Below are positions 11,589 through 21,253 of a stretch of DNA of 22,330 nt, piece after piece. This stretch comes from Utricularia gibba (lineage: Eukaryota > Streptophyta > Magnoliopsida > Lamiales > Lentibulariaceae), in assembly GCA_002189035.1 (NCBI GenBank), contig NEEC01000469.1:1-22330 (forward strand). Reading direction: 5' to 3'. The position numbers and the translations under genes are program-made. A model generated the notes under the pieces. It was not told where the DNA came from. It worked only from the letters and a program-made list of their open reading frames with translations, and made no database searches. The stretch's first letter is position 1; every line of letters begins with the position of its first letter.

Positions 11589-11903
11589 CATCGGGTCCTA
11601 CTCGACGAAAATCGTGATGCAGTTATTGAAGTTAGGATATCATGAGCACCCAAAATGGTTTTCTCAACCGCATGCTTTATATTTGATAAGGCACTCTCGT
11701 GGGGCAACGGTATCGAGCAGGAGGTCGAGTCGAGCTCGGGCCCAGAGTCATTTGTAGCCCGGCAAAAAAATTGATGCATTTATTAACGTTCGGCTTTATT
11801 AGGCTGCCTACATAGTTTCTCAAGGAAAAGCTTGTCGTTTCTGGGCGGGTGATGTCTTTTGGAACTTCGTTCTGACCATAGGTTCGGTCTGACTCCTTTG
11901 CCA
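11589..11903 (+). repeat. Reference monomer (type E, M38), 315 bp
   Basis: This copy has exactly the modal length and carries the majority base at the sites I compared, so it serves as the reference unit. By hand count it has 67 C, 80 G and 18 CpG dinucleotides (46.7% GC). Palindromic hexamers each found once are gatatc, gcatgc, gagctc, gggccc, atgcat and aagctt. A digest at aagctt would therefore give a ladder of about 315 bp. The aagctt site is lost in the copies at 1569, 3456 and 4711. Type-defining features are ttgataaggcactctcg, atcgagcagg, gggcccagag, gtagcccggc, cgttcggctttattagg, catagtttctc and gatgtcttttgg. The choice of first base is arbitrary because the repeat is circularly permutable. 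Confidence 0.93.
11616..11772 (+). repeat. Subunit a of the monomer, 157 bp (first half of an ancestral dimer)
   Basis: Starting at gatgcagttattgaagttag, this half aligns with the following half at an offset of 157 bp. Over the first 51 aligned positions I count about 36 matches, with one gap; the anchors are gatgca, tta, the agtta/cgttc stretch and the closing ttctcaa. A second matching block lies further on, where gagcaggaggtcgagtcgag parallels gaccataggttcggtctgac in subunit b. The end also parallels: cggcaaaa here against cgacgaaaa there. The middle of the subunit (the ttgataagg region) is poorly conserved between halves. The boundary is set by the alignment and could shift by some bases. 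Confidence 0.75.
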
Positions 11904-11930
11904 CATCGGGTCCTACTCAACGAAAATCGT
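11773..11930 (+). repeat. Subunit b of the monomer, 158 bp (second half of an ancestral dimer)
   Basis: This half begins gatgcatttattaacgttcg and runs to the base before gatgcag of the next monomer, so a plus b equals 315 bp. It carries the aagctt site and the tgatgtcttttgg segment. The match to subunit a is strongest in the first 50 bases and weak across the aagctt to tgatgtc interval. A 157-158 bp unit falls in the size range typical of satellites organised on single nucleosomes. That the present 315-bp unit spans two nucleosomes is an inference only. Confidence 0.73.
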
Positions 11931-12533
11931 GATGCAGTTATTGAAGTTAGGATATCATGAGCACCCAAAAGGGTTTTCTCAACCGCATGCTTTATATTTG
12001 ATAAGGCACTCTCGTGGGGCAACGGTATCGAGCAGGAGGTCGAGTCGAGCTCGGTCCCAGAGTCATTTGTAGCCCGGCAAAAAAATTGATGCATTTATTA
12101 ACGTTCGGCTTTATTAGGCTGCCTACATAGTTTCTCAAGGAAAAGCTTGTCGTTTCTGGGCGGGTGATGTCTTTTGGAACTTCGTTCTGACCATAGGTTC
12201 GTTCTGACTCCTTTGCCACATCGGGTCCTACTCGACGAAAATCGTGATGCAGTTATTGAAGTTAGGATATCATGAGCACCCAAAATGGTTTTCTCAACCG
12301 CATGCTTTATATTTGATAAGGCACTCTCGTGGGGCAACGGTATCGAGCAGGAGGTCGAGTCGAGCTCGGGCCCAGAGTCATTTGTAGCCCGGCAAAAAAA
12401 TTGATGCATTTATTAACGTTCGGCTTTATTAGGCTGCCTACATAGTTTCTCAAGGAAAAGCTTGTCGTTTCTGGGCGGGTGATGTCTTTTGGAACTTCGT
12501 TCTGACCATAGGTTCGTTCTGACTCCTTTGCCA

Positions 12534-13795
12534 CATCGGGTCCTACTCGACGAAAATCGTGATGCAGTTATTGAAGTTAGGATATCATGAGCACCCAAAA
12601 TGGTTTTCTCAAAAATGGTTTTCTCAACCGCATGCTTTATATTTGATAAGGTGCTCTGTGGGCAACGGTATCGAGCAGGAGGTCGAGTCGAGCTCGGGCC
12701 CATAGTCATTTGTAGCTCGGCAAAAAACTTGATGCATTTATTAACGTTGGAATTGGCCGCCTATGGTTTTCTCAAGGAAAAGCTTGTCGTTTTTGGCGGG
12801 TGATGTCTTTGGAACTTCGTTCTGACCATAGGTTCGGTCTGACTCCTTTGCCACATCGGGTCCTACTCGACGAAAATCGTGATGCAGTTATTGAAGTTAG
12901 GATATCATGAGCACCCAAAATGGTTTTCTCAACCGCATGCTTTATATTTGATAAGGCACTCTCGTGGGGCAACGGTATCGAGCAGGAGGTCGAGTCGAGC
13001 TCGGGCCCAGAGTCATTTGTAGCCCGGCAAAAAAATTGATGCATTTATTAACGTTCGGCTTTATTAGGCTGCCTACATAGTTTCTCAAGGAAAAGCTTGT
13101 CGTTTCTGGGCGGGTGATGTCTTTTGGAACTTCGTTCTGACCATAGGTTCGGTCTGACTCCTTTGCCACATCGGGTCCTACTCAACGAAAATCGTGATGC
13201 AGTTATTGAAGTTAGGATATCATGAGCACCCAAAAGGGTTTTCTCAACCGCATGCTTTATATTTGATAAGGCACTCTCGTGGGGCAACGGTATCGAGCAG
13301 GAGGTCGAGTCGAGCTCGGTCCCAGAGTCATTTGTAGCCCGGCAAAAAAATTGATGCATTTATTAACGTTCGGCTTTATTAGGCTGCCTACATAGTTTCT
13401 CAAGGAAAAGCTTGTCGTTTCTGGCGGGTGATGTCTTTTGGAACTTCGTTCTGACCATAGGTTCGGTCTGACTCCTTTGCCACATCGGGTCCTACTCGAC
13501 GAAAATCGTGATGCAGTTATTGAAGTTAGGATATCATGAGCACCCAAAATGGTTTTCAACCGCATGCTTTATATTTGATAAGGCACTCTCGTGGGGCAAC
13601 GGTATCGAGCAGGAGGTCGAGTCGAGCTCGGGCCCAGAGTCATTTGTAGCCCGGCAAAAAAATTGATGCATTTATTAACGTTCGGCTTTATTAGGCTGCC
13701 TACATAGTTTCTCAAGGAAAAGCTTGTCGTTTCTGGGCGGGTGATGTCTTTTGGAACTTCGTTCTGACCATAGGTTCGGTCTGACTCCTTTGCCA
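12534..13795 (+). repeat. Four-monomer higher-order repeat, copy 3 (M41-M44)
   Basis: Monomers start at 12534 (F), 12854 (E), 13169 (E') and 13483 (E). The leading F monomer is the longest in the window at 320 bp because of a 15-bp tandem microduplication; it has also lost bases at gtgctctgtgggc and cgttggaattggc. The 13483 copy lacks two bases in ggttttcaacc. Confidence 0.83.
12597..12626 (+). repeat. 15-bp tandem microduplication inside an F monomer
   Basis: The segment aaaatggttttctca occurs twice back to back (12597-12611 and 12612-12626), while every other monomer has it once. This is a local slippage or replication duplication private to this copy, and it accounts for the exceptional 320-bp length. 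A misassembly cannot be excluded. Confidence 0.85.
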
Positions 13796-15669
13796 CATCG
13801 GGTCCTACTCGACGAAAATCGTGATGCAGTTATTGAAGTTAGGATATCATGAGCACCCAAAATGGTTTTCTCAACCGCATGCTTTATATTTGATAAGGCG
13901 CTCTCGTGGGGCAACGGTATCGAGCAGGAGGTCGAGTCGAGCTCGGGCCCAGAGTCATTTGTAGCCGGCAAAAAATTGATGCATTTATTAACGTTGGTTT
14001 TATTAGGCTGCCTACATAGTTTTCTCAAGGAAAAGCTTGTCGTTTCTGGGCGGGTGATGTCTTTTGGAACTTCGTTCTGACCATAGGTTCGGTCTGACTC
14101 CTTTGCCACATCGGGTCCTACTCGACGAAAATCGTGATGCAGTTATTGAAGTTAGGATATCATGAGCACCCAAAATGGTTTTCTCAACCGCATGCTTTAT
14201 ATTGATAAGGCACTCTCGTGGGGCAACGGTATCGAGCAGGAGGTCGAGTCGAGCTCGGGCCCAGAGTCATTTGTAGCCCGGCAAAAAAATTGATGCATTT
14301 ATTAACGTTCGGCTTTATTAGGCTGCCTACATAGTTTCTCAAGGAAAAGCTTGTCGTTTCTGGGCGGGTGATGTCTTTTGGAACTTCGTTCTGACCAAGG
14401 TTCGGTCTGACTCCTTTGCCACATCGGGTCCTACTCAACGAAAATCGTGATGCAGTTATTGAAGTTAGGATATCATGAGCACCCAAAAGGTTTTCTCAAC
14501 CGCATGCTTTATATTTGATAAGGCACTCTCGTGGGGCAACGGTATCGAGCAGGAGGTCGAGTCGAGCTCGGTCCCAGAGTCATTTGTAGCCCGGCAAAAA
14601 AAATGATGCATTTATTAACGTTCGGCTTTATTAGGCTGCCTACATAGTTTCTCAAGGAAAAGCTTGTCGTTTCTGGCGGGTGATGTCTTTTGGAACTTCG
14701 TTCTGACCATAGGTTCGGTCTGACTCCTTTGCCACATCGGGTCCTACTCGACGAAAATCGTGATGCAGTTATTGAAGTTAGGATATCATGAGCACCCAAA
14801 ATGGTTTTCTCAACCGCATGCTTTATATTTGATAAGGCTCTCGTGGGGCAACGGTATCGAGCAGGAGGTCGAGTCGAGCTCGGCCCAGAGTCATTTGTAG
14901 CCGGCAAAAAATTGATGCATTTATTAACGTTGGTTTTAATTAGGCTGCCTACATAGTTTTCTCAAGGAAAAGCTTGTCGTTTTTGGGCGGGTGATGTCTT
15001 TTGGAACTTCGTTCTGACCAAGGTTCGGTCTGACTCCTTTGCCACATCGGGTCCTACTCGACGAAAATCGTGATGCAGTTATTGAAGTTAGGATATCATG
15101 AGCACCCAAAATGGTTTTCTCAACCGCATGCTTTATATTTGATAAGGCACTCTCGTGGGGCAACGGTATCGAGCAGGAGGTCGAGTCGAGCTCGGGCCAG
15201 AGTCATTTGTAGCCCGGCAAAAAAATTGATGCATTTATTAACGTTCGGCTTTATTAGGCTGCCTACATAGTTTCTCAAGGAAAAGCTTGTCGTTTCTGGC
15301 GGGTGATGTCTTTGGAACTTCGTTCTGACCATAGGTTCGGTCTGACTCCTTTGCCACATCGGGTCCTACTCGACGAAAATCGTGATGCAGTTATTGAAGT
15401 TAGGATATCATGAGCACCCAAAATGGTTTTCTCAACCGCATGCTTTATATTTGATAAGGCACTCTCGTGGGGCAACGGTATCGAGCAGGAGGTCGAGTCG
15501 AGCTCGGCCCAGAGTCATTTGTAGCCCGGCAAAAAAATTGATGCATTTATTAACGTTCGGCTTTATTAGGCTGCCTACATAGTTTCTCAAGGAAAAGCTT
15601 GTCGTTTCTGGCGGGTGATGTCTTTTGGAACTTCGTTCTGACCATAGGTTCGTTCTGACTCCTTTGCCA

Positions 15670-15979
15670 CATCGGGTCCTACTCGACGAAAATCGTGATG
15701 CAGTTATTGAAGTTAGGATATCATGAGCACCCAAAATGGTTTTCTCAACCGCATGCTTTATATTTGATAAGGCTCTCGTGGGGCAACGGTATCGAGCAGG
15801 AGGTCGAGTCGAGCTCGGGCCCATAGTCATTTGTAGCTCGGCAAAAAACTTGATGCATTTATTAACGTTTGTTTTAATTGGCTGCCTACATGGTTTTCTC
15901 AAGGAAAAGCTTGTCGTTTTGGCGGGTGATGTCTTTTGGAACTTCGTTCTGACCAAGGTTCGGTCTGACTCCTTTGCCA
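15670..15979 (+). repeat. F-type monomer (M51) with shortened sites
   Basis: F marks are present (cccatag, gtagctcggc, aacttgatg, ttttaattggc), but atcgagcagg is the E form and the tgctctcg/cactctcg site is reduced to aaggctctcg. It is 310 bp. It is a clear example of a monomer in which an E/F-discriminating site has lost the discriminating bases. Confidence 0.75.
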
Positions 15980-18468
15980 CATCGGGTCCTACTCGACGAA
16001 AATCGTGATGCAGTTATTGAAGTTAGGATATCATGAGCACCCAAAATGGTTTTCTCAACCGCATGCTTTATATTTGATAAGGCACTCTCGGGGCAACGGT
16101 ATCGAGCAGGAGGTCGAGTCGAGCTCGGGCCCAGAGTCATTTGTAGCCCGGCAAAAAAATTGATGCATTTATTAACGTTCGGCTTTATTAGGCTGCCTAC
16201 ATAGTTTCTCAAGGAAAAGCTTGTCGTTTCTGGCGGGTGATGTCTTTTGGAACTTCGTTCTGACCAAGGTTCGGTCTGACTCCTTTGCCACATCGGTCCT
16301 ACTCGACGAAAATCGTGATGCAGTTATTGAAGTTAGGATATCATGAGCACCCAAAATGGTTTTCTCAACCGCATGCTTTATATTTGATAAGGCTCTCGTG
16401 GGGCAACGGTATCGAGCAGGAGGTCGAGTCGAGCTCGGGCCCAGAGTCATTTGTAGCCGGCAAAAAACTTGATGCATTTATTAACGTTCGGTTTTAATAG
16501 GCTGCCTACATAGTTTTCTCAAGGAAAAGCTTGTCGTTTCTGGGCGGGTGATGTCTTTTGGAACTTCGTTCTGACCAAGGTTCGGTCTGACTCCTTTGCC
16601 ACATCGGGTCCTACTCGACGAAAATCGTGATGCAGTTATTGAAGTTAGGATTCATGAGCACCCAAAATGGTTTTCTCAACCGCATGCTTTATATTTGATA
16701 AGGCTCTCGTGGGGCAACGGTATCGAGCAGGAGGTCGAGTCGAGCTCGGGCCCAGAGTCATTTGTAGCCCGGCAAAAAATTGATGCATTTATTAACGTTC
16801 GGCTTTATTAGGCTGCCTACATAGTTTTCAAGGAAAAGCTTGTCGTTTCTGGGCGGGTGATGTCTTTTGGAACTTCGTTCTGACCAAGGTTCGGTCTGAC
16901 TCCTTTGCCACATCGGGTCCTACTCGACGAAAATCGTGATGCAGTTATTGAAGTTAGGATATCATGAGCACCCAAAATTTTTCTCAACCGCATGCTTTAT
17001 ATTTGATAAGGCACTCTCGTGGGGCAACGGTATCGAGCAGGAGGTCGAGTCGAGCTCGGCCCAGAGTCATTTGTAGCCCGGCAAAAAAATTGATGCATTT
17101 ATTAACGTTCGGCTTTATTAGGCTGCCTACATAGTTTCTCAAGGAAAAGCTTGTCGTTTCTGGGCGGTGATGTCTTTTGGAACTTCGTTCTGACCATAGG
17201 TTCGGTCTGACTCCTTTGCCACATCGGGTCCTACTCGACGAAAATCGTGATGCAGTTATTGAAGTTAGGATATCATGAGCACCCAAAAGGTTTTCTCAAC
17301 CGCATGCTTTATATTTGATAAGGCACTCTCGTGGGGCAACGGTATCGAGCAGGAGGTCGAGTCGAGCTCGGCCAGAGTCATTTGTAGCCGGCAAAAAATT
17401 GATGCATTTATTAACGTTCGGCTTTATTAGGCTGCCTACATAGTTTCTCAAGGAAAAGCTTGTCGTTTCTGGGCGGGTGATGTCTTTTGGAACTTCGTTC
17501 TGACCATAGGTTCGGTCTGACTCCTTTGCCACATCGGGTCCTACTCGACGAAAATCGTGATGCAGTTATTGAAGTTAGGATATCATGAGCACCCAAAATG
17601 GTTTTCTCAACCGCATGCTTTATATTTGATAAGGCACTCTCGTGGGGCAACGGTATCGAGCAGGAGGTCGAGTCGAGCTCGGGCCCAGAGTCATTTGTAG
17701 CCGGCAAAAAAATTGATGCATTTATTAACGTTCGTTTTATTGGCTGCCTACATGTTTCTCAAGGAAAAGCTTGTCGTTTCTGGGCGGGGATGTCTTTGGA
17801 ACTTCGTTCTGACCATAGGTTCGGTCTGACTCCTTTGCCACATCGGGTCCTACTCGACGAAAATCGTGATGCAGTTATTGAAGTTAGGATATCATGAGCA
17901 CCCAAAATGGTTTTCTCAACCGCATGCTTTATATTTGATAAGGCACTCTCGTGGGGCAACGGTATCGAGCAGGAGGTCGAGTCGAGCTCGGGCCCAGAGT
18001 CATTTGTAGCCCGGCAAAAAATTGATGCATTTATTAACGTTCGGCTTTATTAGGCTGCCTACATAGTTTTCTCAAGGAAAAGCTTGTCGTTTCTGGCGGG
18101 TGATGTCTTTTGGAACTTCGTTCTGACCATAGGTTCGGTCTGACTCCTTTGCCACATCGGTCCTACTCGACGAAAATCGTGATGCAGTTATTGAAGTTAG
18201 GATATCATGAGCACCCAAAATGGTTTTCTCAACCGCATGCTTTATATTTGATAAGGCACTCTCGTGGGGCAACGGTATCGAGCAGGAGGTCGAGTCGAGC
18301 TCGGTCCCAGAGTCATTTGTAGCCCGGCAAAAAAATTGATGCATTTATTAACGTTCGGCTTTATTAGGCTGCCTACATAGTTTCTCAAGGAAAAGCTTGT
18401 CGTTTCTGGGCGGGTGATGTCTTTTGGAACTTCGTTCTGACCATAGGTTCGGTCTGACTCCTTTGCCA

Positions 18469-18776
18469 CATCGGGTCCTACTCGACGAAAATCGTGATGC
18501 AGTTATTGAAGTTAGGATATCATGAGCACCCAAAATGGTTTTCTCAACCGCATGCTTTATATTTGATACCTCTCTGGGGCAACGGTATCGAGCAGGAGGT
18601 CGAGTCGAGCTCGGTCCCAGAGTCATTTGTAGCCCGGCAAAAAAATTGATGCATTTATTAACGTTCGGCTTTATTAGGCTGCCTACATAGTTTCTCAAGG
18701 AAAAGCTTGTCGTTTCTGGCGGGTGATGTCTTTTGGAACTTCGTTCTGACCATAGGTTCGTCTGACTCCTTTGCCA
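18469..18776 (+). repeat. E' -like monomer (M60) with a scrambled segment
   Basis: At 18561-18580 the usual atttgataaggcactctcg followed by tggggc is replaced by atttgatacctctctggggc, a local change seen in no other copy. The rest is type E with ggtcccagag. Length is 308 bp. It could be a real small rearrangement or a low-quality consensus patch. Confidence 0.75.
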
Positions 18777-19078
18777 CATCGGGTCCTACTCGACGAAAAT
18801 CGTGATGCAGTTATTGAAGTTAGGATATCATGAGCACCCAAAATGGTTTTCTCAACCGCATGCTTTATATTTGATAAGGCTCTCGTGGGGCAACGGTATC
18901 GAGCAGGAGGTCGAGTCGAGCTCGGGCCCATAGTCATTTGTAGCCGGCAAAAAATTGATGCATTTATTAACGTTGGTTTTACCGCCTACATGGTTTCTCA
19001 AGGAAAAGCTTGTCGTTTCTGGGCGGGTGATGTCTTTTGGAACTTCGTTCGACCAAGGTCGGTCTGACTCCTTTGCCA
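18777..19078 (+). repeat. Shortest class of monomer, E/F mosaic (M61), 302 bp
   Basis: It joins F marks (cccatag, ttggtttta) with E marks (atcgagcagg, attgatgc) and has lost bases at aaggctctcg, gtagccggc, ggttttaccgcc, gttcgaccaaggtcgg. In total 13 bases are missing relative to the reference unit, spread over many small gaps instead of one deletion. Confidence 0.78.
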
Positions 19079-20018
19079 CATCGGGTCCTACTCGACGAAA
19101 ATCGTGATGCAGTTATTGAAGTTAGGATATCATGAGCACCCAAAATGGTTTTCTCAACCGCATGCTTTATATTTGATAAGGCACTCTCGTGGGGCAACGG
19201 TATCGAGCAGGAGGTCGAGTCGAGCTCGGGCCCAGAGTCATTTGTAGCCGGCAAAAAATTGATGCATTTATTAACGTTCGGCTTTTATTAGGCTGCCTAC
19301 ATAGTTTCTCAAGGAAAAGCTTGTCGTTTCTGGGCGGGTGATGTCTTTTGGAACTTCGTTCTGACCCAAGGTTCGGTCTGACTCCTTTGCCACATCGGGT
19401 CCTACTCGACGAAAATCGTGATGCAGTTATTGAAGTTAGGATATCATGAGCACCCAAAATGGTTTTCTCAACCGCATGCTTTATATTTGATAAGGCACTC
19501 TCGTGGGGCAACGGTATCGAGCAGGAGGTCGAGTCGAGCTCGGGCCCAGAGTCATTTGTAGCCCGGCAAAAAAATTGATGCATTTATTAACGTTCGGCTT
19601 TATTAGGCTGCCTACATAGTTTCTCAAGGAAAAGCTTGTCGTTTCTGGGCGGGTGATGTCTTTGGAACTTCGTTCTGACCATAGGTTCGGTCTGACTCCT
19701 TTGCCACATCGGGTCCTACTCGACGAAAATCGTGATGCAGTTATTGAAGTTAGGATATCATGAGCACCCAAAATGGTTTTCTCAACCGCATGCTTTATAT
19801 TTGATAAGGCACTCTCGTGGGGCAACGGTATCGAGCAGGAGGTCGAGTCGAGCTCGGCCCAGTCATTTGTAGCCCGGCAAAAAAATTGATGCATTTATTA
19901 ACGTTCGGCTTTATTAGGCTGCCTACATAGTTTCTCAAGGAAAAGCTTGTCGTTTCTGGGCGGGTGATGTCTTTTGGAACTTCGTTCTGACCATAGGTTC
20001 GGTCTGACTCCTTTGCCA

Positions 20019-21253
20019 CATCGGGTCCTACTCGACGAAAATCGTGATGCAGTTATTGAAGTTAGGATATCATGAGCACCCAAAATGGTTTTCTCAACCG
20101 CATGCTTTATATTTGATAAGGTGCTCTCGTGGGGCAACGGTATCGAGTAGGAGGTCGAGTCGAGCTCGGGCCCATAGTCATTTGTAGCTCGGCAAAAAAC
20201 TTGATGCATTTATTAACGTTTTTAATTGGCTGCCTAATGGTTTTCTCAAGGAAAAGCTTGTCGTTTTGGCGGGTGATGTCTTTTGGAACTTCGTTCTGAC
20301 CATAGGTCGGTCTGACTCCTTTGCCACATCGGGTCCTACTCGACGAAAATCGTGATGCAGTTATTGAAGTTAGGATATCATGAGCACCCAAAATGGTTTT
20401 CTCAACCGCATGCTTTATATTTGATAAGGCACTCTCGTGGGGCAACGGTATCGAGTCGAGTCGAGCTCGAGAGTCATTTGTAGCCCGGCAAAAAAATTGA
20501 TGCATTTATTAACGTTCGGCTTTATTAGGCTGCCTACATAGTTTCTCAAGGAAAAGCTTGTCGTTTTGGGCGGGTGATGTCTTTTGGAACTTCGTTCTGA
20601 CCATAGGTTCGGTCTGACTCCTTTGCCACATCGGGTCCTACTCGACGAAAATCGTGATGCAGTTATTGAAGTTAGGATATCATGAGCACCCAAAATGGTT
20701 TTCTCAACCGCATGCTTTATATTTGATAAGGCACTCTCGTGGGGCAACGGTATCGAGCAGGAGGTCGAGTCGAGCTCGGCCCAGAGTCATTTGTAGCCCG
20801 GCAAAAAAATTGATGCATTTATTAACGTTCGGCTTTATTAGGCTGCCTACATAGTTTCTCAAGGAAAAGCTTGTCGTTTCTGGGCGGTGATGTCTTTTGG
20901 AACTTCGTTCTGACCATAGGTTCGGTCTGACTCCTTTGCCACATCGGGTCCTACTCGACGAAAATCGTGATGCAGTTATTGAAGTTAGGATATCATGAGC
21001 ACCAAAATGGTTTTCTCAACCGCATGCTTTATATTTGATAAGGCACTCTCGTGGGGCAACGGTATCGAGCAGGAGGTCGAGTCGAGCTCGCCCAGAGTCA
21101 TTTGTAGCCCGGCAAAAAAATTGATGCATTTATTAACGTTCGGCTTTATTAGGCTGCCTACATAGTTTCTCAAGGAAAAGCTTGTCGTTTCTGGGCGGGT
21201 GATGTCTTTTGGAACTTCGTTCTGACCATAGGTTCGGTCTGACTCCTTTGCCA
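20019..21253 (+). repeat. F-led four-monomer block (M65-M68)
   Basis: Monomers start at 20019 (F), 20327 (E), 20629 (E) and 20942 (E). The F copy has tgctctcg, atcgagtagg, cccatag, gtagctcggc and a shortened cgtttttaattggc. It resembles the four-monomer repeats further left, but the third monomer is E, not E'. Confidence 0.78.
20451..20474 (+). repeat. Compact deletion site in an E monomer (M66)
   Basis: The copy starting at 20327 is 302 bp. Two gaps account for 12 of the 13 missing bases: caggagg is lost between flanking cgag motifs, giving atcgagtcgagtcgagctcg, and ggccc is lost, giving ctcgagag. The first gap lies between short direct repeats, as expected of slippage. Confidence 0.75.

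Larger units (their letters stand above)
11275..12533 (+). repeat. Four-monomer higher-order repeat, copy 2 (M37-M40), cleanest part of the array
   Basis: Monomers start at 11275 (F), 11589 (E), 11904 (E') and 12219 (E). The last three are exactly 315 bp. The third and fourth end with ggttcgttctgac in place of ggttcggtctgac, a mark also seen at the ends of the monomers at 10962, 12219, 15357 and 21254. The total is 1259 bp. Confidence 0.87.
13796..20018 (+). repeat. Degenerate E/F mosaic stretch (M45-M64), nearly all monomers shorter than 315 bp
   Basis: Monomers start at 13796, 14109, 14422, 14735, 15045, 15357, 15670, 15980, 16291, 16602, 16911, 17222, 17532, 17841, 18155, 18469, 18777, 19079, 19393 and 19707. 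None reaches 315 bp. Most are E. The copies at 13796, 14735, 15670, 16291, 17532 and 18777 mix E and F marks within one unit, and the regular four-monomer beat is blurred. The deletions recur at the same few sites: aaggctctcg, gtagccggc, gaccaaggttcgg, ctcggcccag and catcggtcc. The stretch contains no gene or foreign insertion. Confidence 0.82.

Noticed and set aside
11589-11903. RNA polymerase III B-box-like ggttcggtctg in each monomer, and a TATA-like tttatattt
   Set aside because: Only about 7 of 11 bases fit the B-box, there is no matching A-box or cloverleaf, and the TATA-like string has no linked transcription signal.
11589-11903. Hairpin from the palindromes cgagctcg and gggccc
   Set aside because: The dyads are only 6 to 8 bases with no loop or extended stem, as expected by chance in a GC-rich patch.
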